A program made the translations under genes and the position numbers. The notes beneath the pieces are model-generated. The model had not been told where the DNA came from, made no database searches, and was given only the letters and a program-made list of their open reading frames with translations. This document shows positions 28,962-42,167 of a stretch of DNA of 64,000 nucleotides, piece after piece (the first letter of the stretch is position 1; each line of letters begins with the position of its first letter). The stretch covers positions 176,443 through 240,442 of the forward strand of contig NZ_BFBR01000006.1 of the NCBI RefSeq assembly GCF_003112735.1, given 5' to 3'. Source of the DNA: Candidatus Phycosocius bacilliformis (lineage in GTDB: Bacteria; Pseudomonadota; Alphaproteobacteria; Caulobacterales; Aquidulcibacteraceae).

Positions 28962-29599
28962 TACGCAGCCTCCCCTTTGCTGGCAAAGCGTGCATTGATC
29001 GCCTCAATCGCATCGCGCGAGAGCACGAGCTTTTGACGACGTAGCACATCATAAACATTGAGACCGGCGGCAGGCAGCACGTCGACGTTAGGAACGTTGC
29101 GCGCAGCCAATTGCAGATTGGTATCAACTTCAGCCCCGGCAATCACCAGCGCATTGGTCACACCCAGCTTGCCAAAGTTTTCCAGCAAGGTCTTGGTCTT
29201 GGGGGCATCAAGGCTAGCCTTGTCCACCACGATCAGAGAACCTTCGGCCACTTTTGCCGATAGCGCCATCTTCATGCCCAGCGCCCGCACCTTCTTGTTC
29301 AGGCTGTGGGCATAGGAACGTGGGTGGGGCCCGTGAGCCACGCCACCGCCACGGAAGATCGGCGCATTGCGCGAGCCGTGACGTGCACCGCCCGAACCCT
29401 TTTGCTTGCCGAACTTGGTGTGCGTGCGCGAGACTTCGCCACGATTTTGGGTGTCATGGGTACCAGCGCGGCGCTTGGCCAACTGGTAGCGCACCACACG
29501 GTGCAGGATGTCGGCGCGTGGCGCAACACCAAAGATAGCATCATCCAGCTCAACCGAGCCGGCCTTGCTGCCATCGAGTTTCAGGACGTCGAGTTTCAT
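28961..29599 (-). CDS. rplD: 50S ribosomal protein L4
   Basis: A 212-residue L4. The loop [22 protein letters not shown] and [20 protein letters not shown] are typical. In E. coli, L4 represses the S10 operon through its leader; whether this genome does so is unknown. Overlaps rplC and rplW by 1 nt each. Confidence 0.98.
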   Translation of the reverse strand: MKLDVLKLDGSKAGSVELDDAIFGVAPRADILHRVVRYQLAKRRAGTHDTQNRGEVSRTHTKFGKQKGSGGARHGSRNAPIFRGGGVAHGPHPRSYAHSLNKKVRALGMKMALSAKVAEGSLIVVDKASLDAPKTKTLLENFGKLGVTNALVIAGAEVDTNLQLAARNVPNVDVLPAAGLNVYDVLRRQKLVLSRDAIEAINARFASKGEAA

Positions 29600-30345
29600 T
29601 ATTCGGCCCCCTCTTGAGTTTCAGCAGGTGCCGCGACGTCGGCGTCAGCTTGCACGATCTTGAGATCGCCGGGCTTACGGAAGGCGGCTGGCTTGGGCAG
29701 GCCGGCTGGTGCTGGCACTTTGACGGCGTCACGGATCTCTACCCAAGAGCCTTCAGCCCCTGGAACAGCCCCGCGCACCAGAATGAGGCCGCGCTCCACA
29801 TCGGTGCGCACGACCACAAGATTTTGGGTGGTGACGCGCTCGACCCCATAATGGCCAGCCATCTTCTTACCCTTGAACACCTTGCCGGGGTCTTGGCGCT
29901 GACCGGTCGAACCATGCGAGCGGTGGGAAACCGACACACCGTGCGAGGCGCGCAGACCACCAAAGTTCCACCGCTTCATGGCACCAGAGAAACCGCGACC
30001 AATGGTGATGCCCGAAACATCGACCTTCTGGCCAGGCAGGAAATGGTCTGCGGTCAATTCCATGCCAACATCGACCAGATTGTCGGCCGAGACGCGGAAT
30101 TCGCGCAACTTGGCCTTCGGCTCGACGCTGGCCTTGGAATAGTGGCCGCGCAGCGGCTGGGTGACATTCTTGGCCTTGCGGGTGCCAGCACCCACTTGCA
30201 GGGCCGTGTAGCCATCTTTGTCATCGGTCTTTTGGGCCACCACTTGGCAGCCTTCGAGAGCCAGGACAGTGACAGGCACGTGCGCGCCGTCGGCGGCGAA
30301 CACGCGGGTCATGCCCATTTTCTTTGCGATCAATCCTGTACGCAT
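29599..30345 (-). CDS. rplC: 50S ribosomal protein L3
   Basis: A 248-residue L3. It begins [16 protein letters not shown]; the [15 protein letters not shown] loop and [28 protein letters not shown] near the peptidyl transferase centre are present (the glutamine methylated by PrmB lies in the latter). The C-terminal tail of about 35 residues (Ala, Pro, Asp, Glu rich) is an extension. Confidence 0.98.
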   Translation of the reverse strand: MRTGLIAKKMGMTRVFAADGAHVPVTVLALEGCQVVAQKTDDKDGYTALQVGAGTRKAKNVTQPLRGHYSKASVEPKAKLREFRVSADNLVDVGMELTADHFLPGQKVDVSGITIGRGFSGAMKRWNFGGLRASHGVSVSHRSHGSTGQRQDPGKVFKGKKMAGHYGVERVTTQNLVVVRTDVERGLILVRGAVPGAEGSWVEIRDAVKVPAPAGLPKPAAFRKPGDLKIVQADADVAAPAETQEGAE

Positions 30346-30356
30346 AGCCGGCGCCC

Positions 30357-30665
30357 TTACAGACTAATTTGGACGTCAACACCGGCAGCCAGATCGAGCT
30401 TCATCAGCGCGTCCACCGTCTGCGGGGTTGGGTCAACGATATCGAGCACGCGCTTGTGCGTGCGGATTTCAAACTGCTCGCGCGACTTCTTATCGACGTG
30501 AGGCGAGCGGTTAACCGTGAAACGTTCAGTGCGCGTCGGCAAAGGCACGGGGCCCCGCACCATTGCGCCAGTGCGCTTTGCCGTGGAGACAATCTCCTTG
30601 GCGGACTGATCCAGCGCCCGGTGGTCGAAGGCTTTGAGCCTGATCCGGATGGTCTGTTGAGCCAT
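30357..30665 (-). CDS. rpsJ: 30S ribosomal protein S10 (NusE)
   Basis: A 102-residue S10, also the antitermination factor NusE. The start is ATG 30665 ([16 protein letters not shown]), followed by [36 protein letters not shown]. It is the first gene of the 28-gene minus-strand cluster. In many alphaproteobacteria tuf directly precedes it; here it does not. Confidence 0.98.
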   Translation of the reverse strand: MAQQTIRIRLKAFDHRALDQSAKEIVSTAKRTGAMVRGPVPLPTRTERFTVNRSPHVDKKSREQFEIRTHKRVLDIVDPTPQTVDALMKLDLAAGVDVQISL

Positions 30666-30936
30666 ATTAACCCTCGCGAAGCGGTCATCCAAACGATAGG
30701 ACCGCATGTCAAACATCGAACGAAGCCCGCTGCGACGCTTTTGGGAGCGACGCACCAGGCTGCGCAAACTAAATTTTAGCCGGAAAAGCCGTCTGACGGG
30801 GTCGAACAAGCAAAGACGCGTCTCACCGCGCCATCAGAGGCGACATACCCTTTTCGGCGGTATGAACCCTGCGCTTTCATCGTCCCGCGTCTGGAAAACC
30901 AAGGGTTTGCCACAGCCGGTCCAAGCAAGAGCGGCG

Positions 30937-30965
30937 TTACTAGTCTGGTGAGTCTGGTTTGTAAA
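30937..30965 (-). promoter_or_regulatory. Candidate promoter of the S10-spc-alpha cluster
   Basis: On the minus strand, TTTACA (complement of 30960-30965) and TAGTAA (complement of 30937-30942) are separated by exactly 17 bp, about 270 nt upstream of rpsJ. This would give a long 5' leader, suitable for leader-mediated control. The -10 matches consensus at 4 of 6 positions, so this remains a candidate. No other gene lies in 30666-31021; the leader itself has short reading frames but none that I can support. Confidence 0.4.
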
Positions 30966-31021
30966 GGCCTGCAGACAGGATGGGTGCAGTGGGGGGTGGG
31001 GCGCAAACCGTCATCGGCAAC

Positions 31022-31315
31022 CTAGCTTGCCTTTAGCGTCTCAACCAATTGCTGGACACTTGACGGCTTGCCATACGTCGTCGTCAGCAGATCAGCCAGC
31101 TCTAGCAAGCGGGGACTTGAAATATTCTCAATCCCAAATGGGCTGATCGAAGCCAAAGCGTTTTGGATTGGTTGACCGTTGATGCCACCAGAGGCCACCA
31201 CATTCAGCTTGCTGTCGTAAACAACAATAGTCGGCTGCCGCTCGTTTTGCCCATCACCCATGCCGGGAATTTTGCGAGGCGATTGGGTTTTGCCGTTCCG
31301 ATCCCCGGTGTTCAA
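31022..31315 (-). CDS. Hypothetical protein of uncertain start
   Basis: A 97-residue frame from a TTG at 31315, ending VETLKAS. It contains a plausible beta-strand stretch (PTIVVYDSKLNVVASGG) and ISSPRLLELADLLTTTYG. The same frame stays open upstream to 31489 and encodes a segment with six cysteines (CCNPCHDIC...CAC) but has no ATG or GTG. It may therefore be the 3' part of a longer, degraded gene or a gene starting from TTG or CTG. I do not recognise the family. Confidence 0.35.
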   Translation of the reverse strand: MNTGDRNGKTQSPRKIPGMGDGQNERQPTIVVYDSKLNVVASGGINGQPIQNALASISPFGIENISSPRLLELADLLTTTYGKPSSVQQLVETLKAS

Positions 31316-31484
31316 ACCACCTGGATTATAAAATGTAATCAGCCTCGCGTGTTGGACATTGCCGCACGCGCAGGCCGCAAGGTCGAGTAGCTTCCCGCCG
31401 CTATCCTGGCAGATGTCATGGCACGGGTTGCAACAATCCTGACTTAGCCGACCACGCCAAAGCCCAGGACTGGCTTTCGTATCT

Positions 31485-31510
31485 GGCTAGAATATGCTAT
31501 AATTCTAGCC
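31485..31510 (+). promoter_or_regulatory. Operator palindrome overlapping the VapBC promoter
   Basis: Perfect 9-bp inverted repeat GGCTAGAAT (31485-31493) and ATTCTAGCC (31502-31510) with an 8-bp spacer. A consensus -10 TATAAT lies at 31498-31503, inside the palindrome. This fits the autoregulation of toxin-antitoxin operons, in which the antitoxin-toxin complex binds over the promoter. No good -35 was found. Confidence 0.7.
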
Positions 31511-31527
31511 AAGTTGGAGCAACGACC

Positions 31528-31791
31528 ATGCAGGTGAATATTCTTGAGGCCAAAAACCGCCTGTCGGAACTGGTGAAATGTGCGCAGGCGGGCGAAGAGG
31601 TTGTTATCGCAAACCGTGGCAAGCCTGTGATGCGCCTCGTCCCCATTGAGCAGGATGACGACTGTCAAGCCGCGCCTAATAGTGGTGCGGGGCTGTTCAC
31701 ATGGTTGGTATCGCGGAAGCCGACAAAGGCGCAGCGCGATCACACGCAAATTGAACGCGATATTGAGGATGCACGTGCGGCATGGGATTAA
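31528..31791 (+). CDS. Phd/YefM-type antitoxin (VapB-like)
   Basis: An 87-residue antitoxin. The N-terminal Phd/YefM DNA-binding fold is seen in NILEAKNRLSELVKCAQAGEEVVIANRGKPV, and the C-terminal segment (FTWLVSRKP...IERDIEDARAAWD) would wrap around the toxin. GGAG lies 10 nt upstream of the ATG. Its stop overlaps the toxin start by 10 nt, as in coupled antitoxin-toxin genes. The promoter palindrome 18 nt upstream suggests autorepression. Confidence 0.92.
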   Translation: MQVNILEAKNRLSELVKCAQAGEEVVIANRGKPVMRLVPIEQDDDCQAAPNSGAGLFTWLVSRKPTKAQRDHTQIERDIEDARAAWD

Positions 31792-32198
31792 TCTATCTCG
31801 ATAGCTGCATTGTCATCTATGCACTCGAGCCCGCATCAGCTCTCCACGAGACGGTCTTGCTGAAGATCGCAGCAGCGCCCGATGACGAATTTGCCATATC
31901 CCATCTCGTCATAGCTGAATGCTTGGCGGGGCCATTGCGCATCGGAAACAGCTTCTTGCTGCAAGATTACGAGCGTTTCTTCCACCGAGTGAAGGTCCTT
32001 GAACTCAACGAGGCCATCTTTCGACAGGGGGCACACCTGGTTGCGCGAGGACGATTGAAGATGCCCGATGCGCTTCATGTGGCTTGCGCGCAATATCATG
32101 GGTGTGATGCACTTTGGACCAATGATCACCGCATGAGCCAAGCCAGTGGCGGCCTTGCTGTGTCGGTCATCCCCCACCCCACTACACCGCCCCCTTGA
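31782..32198 (+). CDS. vapC: VapC-type PIN-domain ribonuclease toxin
   Basis: A 138-residue PIN-domain protein. The acidic active site is D7 (IYLDSCIVIYALE), E46 (VIAECLAG), D96 (KMPDALHVA) and D114 (LWTNDHRM). VapC toxins cleave tRNA or rRNA until bound by the antitoxin. The start ATG lies inside the antitoxin 3' end. The pairing of a Phd-type antitoxin with a VapC-type toxin is common. The pair lies next to unrelated housekeeping genes, as expected for a mobile module. Confidence 0.92.
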   Translation: MGLIYLDSCIVIYALEPASALHETVLLKIAAAPDDEFAISHLVIAECLAGPLRIGNSFLLQDYERFFHRVKVLELNEAIFRQGAHLVARGRLKMPDALHVACAQYHGCDALWTNDHRMSQASGGLAVSVIPHPTTPPP

Positions 32199-32231
32199 GG
32201 AAGCCGTCCGCATTGGGCTAAGGCAGCGGGC

Positions 32232-32495
32232 ATGACCGATGAAACCAGCCCCACCGCTTTGCCCGACCGTTTGAGCGTCAATCCCCGCAGCCCCTATTAT
32301 AATGAGGAGCTTTTGGCTCTGGGTGTCGGGGTGCGCTTCAAAGGCGAAAAAAAGACCAATGTCGAAGAATATTGCATCTCAGAAGGCTGGGTGCGGCTGG
32401 CACTGGGCAATAAGGTTGACCGCAAGGGCAATCCATTGACGATCCTGCAAAAGGGCCCGGTCGAGGTCTGGATCAAGAGCGCTCAAACAGACTGA
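32232..32495 (+). CDS. DUF3297 family protein
   Basis: An 87-residue protein matching DUF3297: LPDRLSVNPRSPYYNEELL, GVGVRFKGEKKTNVEEYCISEGWVRL and the terminal KGPVEVWIK. Family function is unknown; members are small, soluble and common in alphaproteobacteria. The 3' end overlaps the convergent acetyltransferase by 23 bp. Confidence 0.88.
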   Translation: MTDETSPTALPDRLSVNPRSPYYNEELLALGVGVRFKGEKKTNVEEYCISEGWVRLALGNKVDRKGNPLTILQKGPVEVWIKSAQTD

Positions 32496-32997
32496 CGGCC
32501 TTATCCGTCATCATGATGTCGGCAAATGGCCGATAACCGAGTTTCTCGGCAACCCTGATCGAGGCCGCGTGTACGCTTTCGATCATACAAACCGTGCGGG
32601 TTGGGCCATGGGTCTGTTCATACCAGGCCAGAGCCGCTGCCATGGCTTCGGTGGCAAACCCCCTGCCCGCCAGCGATGGAATGATCACCCAGCCTGCTTC
32701 GGGTGCGGCATCAAGCCCTGGATGGAGCCCCCGTTTGTGATCGGCCAGTCCAACATCGCCAATATAAAGCCCGGTTGCCTTGTCACACACCGCCCAATAG
32801 CCGTAGCCCATAGCTGGCCAATGCCCCATATAGCGGAGCAACCGGAACCACGATTCCTGGCTGGATGATGGCCGCGCCCCGATATGGCGGACAATATCAG
32901 GATCACCCCACATGGCGGCCAGCCGCTCAAAATCAGTGCGTTCGTGACCCCGCAGGATGAGGTGGGTGGTGGTCAATTGAGGGGCTTGGCGCGTCAT
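32473..32997 (-). CDS. GNAT family acetyltransferase (RimJ/RimL type)
   Basis: A 174-residue GCN5-related N-acetyltransferase. TTHLILRGHERTDFERLAAMW at the start, the acetyl-CoA region AGWVIIPSLAGRGFATEAMAAAL (the Q/RxxGxG/A-like loop) and NxxSIRVAEKLGY-like ASIRVAEKLGYRP near the end identify RimJ/RimL-like enzymes. Substrate unknown. The ATG at 32997 is chosen over a TTG two codons upstream. Confidence 0.88.
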   Translation of the reverse strand: MTRQAPQLTTTHLILRGHERTDFERLAAMWGDPDIVRHIGARPSSSQESWFRLLRYMGHWPAMGYGYWAVCDKATGLYIGDVGLADHKRGLHPGLDAAPEAGWVIIPSLAGRGFATEAMAAALAWYEQTHGPTRTVCMIESVHAASIRVAEKLGYRPFADIMMTDKAVSLFERS

Positions 32998-33068
32998 GAT
33001 CAAAGCCTATGCCAAGGCTGATCCCTTGGAAAGTCACCGATGGGCCGCGTGTACAGGAGGGGAGCTCG

Positions 33069-33881
33069 CTATTTCGGGCTATTTGCAATCGCAGCATTTA
33101 CGGCAGCTTGCGGCGGGGTCGGCGCGCATGCGCCAATCCCTTTGGCTTCGCAGATTTCTTGCGGACTTCTCACGCGTGAGGGGATCATGCCAACACGGAC
33201 ACATACTGTGCCACCCTTGATGCTTTTTGACTGACCATCCTCCAAACAAGGCGGCGGTACATCACGCCAGCGCATCTCGTTACGGGAAAAGGCCTCAGCA
33301 TTCTCAGGCCGGTATTTTGGTCCGCGCGCGGCGTCCAAAAGCCGCTTGATCTCCAGATTGGGCGGGCAATCAGGCGGGCGATCCTTGATATCAATGCGGG
33401 CGCAGGCTTGGGCTTTAATGATGGCCTGCGCTTGGCTTGTTAGCCCTGCACCCGCCTGACCGCCTGCGGGACCGGGCAAGCCTCCTTCTATCGCCTTTGT
33501 CGGGCCCGGCGTGGACTGTCCGGCCACCATGGGACCGAGCGGTGCCAGATTCTCGACAGTCGGTGAGGCCGGCAGCAAAACCGGCCGAGTTTGTCCGGAC
33601 TTGGCCTCACTTTGTGGCTTTAGGCGCTGACTTGGTTTTTGGGAGGCAGCTGGATTGGGCGCGATCTTGAATGGCCGTCGTGGCGGGGTCGGCCGCTCTG
33701 TCGCCAAAACAAGTGCGGCAACCCCAACAGGTTCAGGCAAGGCTTTCGGCGGTGCCATATGCAAAAGGCCAAACACCAGCACAGACCAGATCGCCAGAGC
33801 GATCAGGCGCGTCATCAACCGCGTTGTCGCGGAAATCCCCCCAGGTCCCAGTTTCGGGGCTTTGCCCGCATCATTGACCAT
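33069..33881 (-). CDS. Proline-rich membrane-anchored protein, relative of the 3.4-4.7 kb gene
   Basis: A 270-residue protein with one hydrophobic segment (about 23-45, RLIALAIWSVLVFGLLHMA), a Pro/Lys/Ser-rich stretch to about residue 130 and a C-terminal region with seven cysteines, including ACARIDIKDRPPDCPPN, PPCLED and CEAKGIGACAP. The C-x-R-I-x4-RPPDCP segment aligns with CAQINRPRDAKCP in the first Pro-rich protein, so the two appear to be related. Likely location is inner membrane with the bulk in the periplasm. Function unknown. It lies 49 nt after the PhoX-type gene on the same strand. Confidence 0.7.
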   Translation of the reverse strand: MVNDAGKAPKLGPGGISATTRLMTRLIALAIWSVLVFGLLHMAPPKALPEPVGVAALVLATERPTPPRRPFKIAPNPAASQKPSQRLKPQSEAKSGQTRPVLLPASPTVENLAPLGPMVAGQSTPGPTKAIEGGLPGPAGGQAGAGLTSQAQAIIKAQACARIDIKDRPPDCPPNLEIKRLLDAARGPKYRPENAEAFSRNEMRWRDVPPPCLEDGQSKSIKGGTVCVRVGMIPSRVRSPQEICEAKGIGACAPTPPQAAVNAAIANSPK

Positions 33882-33929
33882 GGATCAACACGTGCCTGAT
33901 CACAGGCTTTCTGGCACGTTAAATTGTGG

Positions 33930-35993
33930 TTAGGTACCGACCACGCCGCCGTCCTTGCGTCGGACATAGACGACGGTATCGCGCGGCCAGCCGCCATGTG
34001 GGAAGCTGGAATAGGGTCCTTCGGCCTCGCCGCGATAAAATTGCCCAGACGGGCTTTCTGCCCCAACATGCTGTACACCACAGAAGAAGGTGCGCTGGTC
34101 CCAAGCCAGCAAGGGCCCGGTACATTCAGCCCCGACCGGCACGGTCAAGAAGCGCTTAACCGGGCGCGGCCCCTTTCCCACCATCGGCAGAACATAAACC
34201 CCGTCGTTGCAGGGGAAAGTATCCTGTGTGCCGTCGGTTGTGATCCAGCCAAAATTGCGGTGGTCGAAGGTGATATTGTCGGGCATGGCAAAGCGGTCAC
34301 CGGTCGTTGTGGGTTTGCCCTGAAGCCAAGAGGAAGCATTGACCCGCCTGCCCTCTTGATTAACCACCGGGGCGACTTCACCTGCCGGATCACCCGCCAC
34401 CGCAAAAATGTCCCATGTGAAACGCAAGGCGGCCGGATCGCGGCCTGCTTCATCTATGCGCACGATATGGCCCTGAAAATTGCGCTCAAGGCCATCGCCT
34501 TCCAGCGCCTTGCGCCGCGGATTGGCCGCATTGCCTGGCCGCCCTGAGTCCGACAGATTGCCGGTACACATCACAAAGACGGTGCCGGTGCCTCGGAAGC
34601 TGCCATCAGTTGGGCTTTCCACATCTTCAGGCCGGTCCATACGCGTGGCACCCAAACGGGCAGCCGCCTCTCGACAGCGCACCATCACATCGCCATCGTC
34701 GGCAAATGGGGCCTCACCGGGGGCCAGCGGCACCTGATTGGCGGCTTCAGCGGTCAGCGCGATCCAATAGCCAGTCCCGTCGGCCTCAAATCGCGCGGCA
34801 TACAATGTACCCTGCGACAGCAGGGATCGGTTGGCCACCCGATTGGTTGGATCGAAACGGCCATGCGAGATGAACTTATAGACAAATTGGTTGTTGCTAT
34901 CATCACCTGTGTAAATCACCGCCTGGTTCGAGCGGGCTAACACCGTGGTGGCGCATTCATTACACTTACGACCTAATGCTGTGTGCTTGGTCGGCAACCA
35001 ATCGGGATCATACGGGTCGATTTCGACGATCCAGCCGTAAAGCGCCGGACCATGGGGATTGCGGCTCAGATCAAATTGACCCGGCCCGCCCATCCGCCAA
35101 ATATTGTCATAGCGGAAGATCGTCTGGTCAAAGCCAAAGCCGGGCTCTGCCTTCGCTGACGCCAAGACCGGGCTATCCTTGTCACTGGTGAAGAACTGGT
35201 TGTTGAAATTCTCCTCAGCGGTCAAATAGGTTCCCCAAGGGGTAAAGCCCCCCGCACAATTCTGGAACGTGCCTGCCTTGATCGCCGCAGCGCGCTTTGG
35301 CGGGCCAGAGCGTGCGCCCTCAATCTCATTCACAATTGCCCCAGCCCGTGTGATCCACGGATGGTTGGCTGCGGGACCGTCAAAGACAATCTCGTTGAAC
35401 GGCGTGATGCGCCGATTGCGGCCCACTCCCTTGGCAGGCCCTTTGACTACCGCCCAAGCCCCGGTTGCAGGATCGTGGCTGACATCAAAAACACTCACCC
35501 CCATGCAAGCATAAAGGGCCTCCAGTGCCACCGGGTCAGTATCAAGAGCTTGGCCATTGCTGCCCGGCGCTGCCAGAAACGGGCTAACAGCCTCGTGGTT
35601 GATGCACATGATGGCACGGCGCACGCGGCCCTGCGGCCAGGGATAGGCCCAATTGGCCGGAAATAGGGCCAGCATATCATTATGGGTGCCAAACCGGCCT
35701 TCCTGTTCTTCCCGCGTGAATTGGAAGGGGGCACCCCGGCGGCTCGTATCCAGCGGAGCCATGCCCTCAAACAGCGGATCACCCCAAGAAATCAGCGGGG
35801 CCCAGACATAGCCCTCTGGCACCACCACCGTGTCTTGGCGATTCTCAGGCACAGAGGTGAAACCAGCTGGCACTGCCGCGGCTTCACTTGGCAATAGGCT
35901 CGCCGCTGGCAGGCTGGCCGTGACGGTCAGAAACCCGCGACGGGATAGATGGGCACAAGCAAGGTCAGCGAATTGATTGGTCCGGGCAGTCAT
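33930..35993 (-). CDS. PhoX-type (DUF839) Tat-exported phosphatase-like protein
   Basis: A 687-residue protein with a twin-arginine signal (LSRRGFLTVTASLPAASLLPSEAAA, about 17-41), so it should be exported folded by Tat. The body shows the DUF839/PhoX pattern: YVWAPLISWGDPLF, CINHEAVSP, FGFDQTIFRYDNIWRMGGPGQ, VIYTGDDSNNQFVYKFIS, MVRCREAAARLGATRMDRPEDVE and NITFDHRNFGWITTDGT. PhoX enzymes bind iron and calcium and hydrolyse phosphomonoesters. ATG 35993 has AAGG 8 nt upstream; the earlier ATG at 36026 has no ribosome site. Phosphate control was not visible upstream. Confidence 0.9.
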   Translation of the reverse strand: MTARTNQFADLACAHLSRRGFLTVTASLPAASLLPSEAAAVPAGFTSVPENRQDTVVVPEGYVWAPLISWGDPLFEGMAPLDTSRRGAPFQFTREEQEGRFGTHNDMLALFPANWAYPWPQGRVRRAIMCINHEAVSPFLAAPGSNGQALDTDPVALEALYACMGVSVFDVSHDPATGAWAVVKGPAKGVGRNRRITPFNEIVFDGPAANHPWITRAGAIVNEIEGARSGPPKRAAAIKAGTFQNCAGGFTPWGTYLTAEENFNNQFFTSDKDSPVLASAKAEPGFGFDQTIFRYDNIWRMGGPGQFDLSRNPHGPALYGWIVEIDPYDPDWLPTKHTALGRKCNECATTVLARSNQAVIYTGDDSNNQFVYKFISHGRFDPTNRVANRSLLSQGTLYAARFEADGTGYWIALTAEAANQVPLAPGEAPFADDGDVMVRCREAAARLGATRMDRPEDVESPTDGSFRGTGTVFVMCTGNLSDSGRPGNAANPRRKALEGDGLERNFQGHIVRIDEAGRDPAALRFTWDIFAVAGDPAGEVAPVVNQEGRRVNASSWLQGKPTTTGDRFAMPDNITFDHRNFGWITTDGTQDTFPCNDGVYVLPMVGKGPRPVKRFLTVPVGAECTGPLLAWDQRTFFCGVQHVGAESPSGQFYRGEAEGPYSSFPHGGWPRDTVVYVRRKDGGVVGT

Positions 35994-36066
35994 GGGAGGG
36001 GCCTTCTGTAATTCCACGTCAAACATAGGATTGGCCGATGACGGGTTGACGACAAATCACAATGTT

Positions 36067-40232
<4,166 letters not shown>

Positions 40233-40296
40233 GGCCGCCACGCCCCCATGCGGCCAGCATCACCACATCGTCCCCAACATTCCTCTGGCCGCTGCG

Positions 40297-41217
40297 TCAT
40301 TTGCCCGTCTGGGATGCCCCAACCGGCACACTGGATGTCTGACTCTCAGCTTGGGGCGGAGCCGGGGCCTTTTCCAAACCACGCTTGGGCCTGATGATCC
40401 GCTGGAACAGCCCCCGACGACCTGGCCTGGCTTCCGGGGTAACCCCTTTGGCGGTCAGGAGCTTATAGCTGGCCTCATACCATTCCGAGCCGGGATAATT
40501 ATAGCCCAGAACCGCGCCAACCTTGGTGGCTTCATCCACCAGCCCCATGGACAAATTGGTCTCCACCAAGCGGTGAAGTGCCTCAGGGACGTGGGTGGTG
40601 GTCTGGTAAAGGTCCACCACACGGCGGAAGCGGCCCATGGCAGCCAATTGCTGACCATCGCGCAGATAATAGCGGCCGATCTCCATCTCTTTGCCCGCCA
40701 ACTGGTCCTGCGTCATGTCGATCTTGAGGCGCGCGTCACGGGCATATTCAGTTTGAGGATAGCGCTGAACCACTTCATTCAGGGCCGCCAATGCCAATTC
40801 TGTCATGCGCTGATCACGGCCGACATCGACGATCTGCTCAAAATAGCAAATGGCAATCAGATAATAGGCGTAAACCGCACTTTCATTGCCCGGATAGAGC
40901 GAGGCAAAGCGCTGCGCCCCGGCGATCGCGTCTTCATATTTGTTTTGCTGATAATTGGCATAGGCCGTCATCAACAATGCGCGTCTGGCCCATTCCGAAT
41001 AAGGGTGCTGGCGATCCACTTCTTCAAAGCCAGTGACGGCTTCGGCATAATTTTTCTTACTCAACTCATCGCGCGCATTGTTATAGAGCAGGTCGACCGG
41101 CCGCTCGACATAAACAGGTGTCTTCTTGGCCGTGCTGCCGGGCATGGATTGGCAAGCTGCCACCACGACCATCAAACTGGACATCGTCAGAAGAAGTTGA
41201 ATTCTGGATTGCTTCAC
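40297..41217 (-). CDS. bamD: Outer-membrane assembly lipoprotein BamD (GTG start)
   Basis: A 306-residue lipoprotein of the BAM complex. Signal peptide ends in the lipobox VVAAC (C22), followed by TPR repeats from about residue 40 (YNNARDELSKKNYAEAVTGFEEV, ALLMTAYANYQQNKYEDAI, YPQTEYARDARLKID). The C-terminal about 50 residues are Pro/Gln/Ser rich. The start is GTG at 41217 with GGAG 8 nt upstream. lpxC, its common upstream neighbour, is absent here. It heads the bamD-recN-ligA group. Confidence 0.95.
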   Translation of the reverse strand: MKQSRIQLLLTMSSLMVVVAACQSMPGSTAKKTPVYVERPVDLLYNNARDELSKKNYAEAVTGFEEVDRQHPYSEWARRALLMTAYANYQQNKYEDAIAGAQRFASLYPGNESAVYAYYLIAICYFEQIVDVGRDQRMTELALAALNEVVQRYPQTEYARDARLKIDMTQDQLAGKEMEIGRYYLRDGQQLAAMGRFRRVVDLYQTTTHVPEALHRLVETNLSMGLVDEATKVGAVLGYNYPGSEWYEASYKLLTAKGVTPEARPGRRGLFQRIIRPKRGLEKAPAPPQAESQTSSVPVGASQTGK

Positions 41218-41478
41218 GTTTTAAACTCCGGGCAGCAGGCCCTTCTCAGCGCCATCTTTAGCCAGCTTCAACCCGCACGGGAAGCCGCCTTGGCCAACTT
41301 CCTTCAGGGACCGATGCACACAAATCGTCATTGGGGCGCGTTTGCGTCAAATTTTGGGCCTGTGGGAAGATGTGGAAACACATGGTCCATCTGGTTGACC
41401 GGATTGGCTCACCGGCCATGATGCAGCAAAAGGCCCATGGGTCGACGGCACTTTTGACTTTTGGCTGGGACGCAAAAG

Positions 41479-42051
41479 ATGAGTCTAAACCGCTGTGGCT
41501 GGGTGATTGAGACCGATCCGCTCTATGTGGCCTATCATGACGATGAGTGGGGTCGGCCGCTCTATGACAGCCGCGCTTTATGGGAGCTTTTGTGCCTCGA
41601 GGGCTTTCAGGCTGGCCTGTCTTGGATCACAATTTTGCGCAAGCGCGAGGCCTTCAGACTGGCTTTTGACGGTTTTGATCCTGACAAGGTCGCCCAATTT
41701 GGCGAGGCCGAGATTGAAGCCTTGCTCGCCAATCCTGGCATCATCCGCTCGCGCGCCAAGATCATGGCCACCATCACCGCTGCCCGACTTTATCAAGACA
41801 TCGAACGCGAGCCTGACGGTTTCAGCGGCTTCATTTGGTCGGTGGTCAACCACCAGCCGATCCACAATCACCCCGCCAGCTTGGCCGACGTCCCCGTGAG
41901 CACAGCCCAATCAGAAGCCTTGTCCGCCAAGCTCAAAAAGCGCGGCTTCAAGTTTTGTGGCCCAGTGATTTGCTATGCCTTCATGCAAGCTGCGGGTCTG
42001 GTGGTCGACCATGTTGTCACCTGCCATTGCTACCGGCCCAGCCTGACCTGA
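41479..42051 (+). CDS. tag: DNA-3-methyladenine glycosylase I
   Basis: A 190-residue Tag enzyme that excises 3-methyladenine from DNA. C6 (RCGW) and H20 near the N-terminus with H and C near the end (DHVVTCHCYRP) provide the zinc site; the base-binding residues lie in LEGFQAGLSWITILRKREAFR (about 40-60). ATG 41479 is preferred over an upstream TTG. It is divergent from bamD. Together with the ATL protein this gives two alkylation-damage genes in the window. Confidence 0.95.
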   Translation: MSLNRCGWVIETDPLYVAYHDDEWGRPLYDSRALWELLCLEGFQAGLSWITILRKREAFRLAFDGFDPDKVAQFGEAEIEALLANPGIIRSRAKIMATITAARLYQDIEREPDGFSGFIWSVVNHQPIHNHPASLADVPVSTAQSEALSAKLKKRGFKFCGPVICYAFMQAAGLVVDHVVTCHCYRPSLT

Positions 42052-42167
42052 GATTGTCCGGTGCTGGTGCATCCAAGCCAGCAGTGGCAGGATTGCGCGA
42101 TCATCCAAACACATTAACCTTGGCAGCCAACAGGTCTCGCAAGAGGACCGATGTCAGGGAGTGAGTC

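Noticed and set aside
30776..31006. Leader peptide upstream of rpsJ
   Set aside because: Short frame with no ribosome-binding site and overlapping the candidate promoter.
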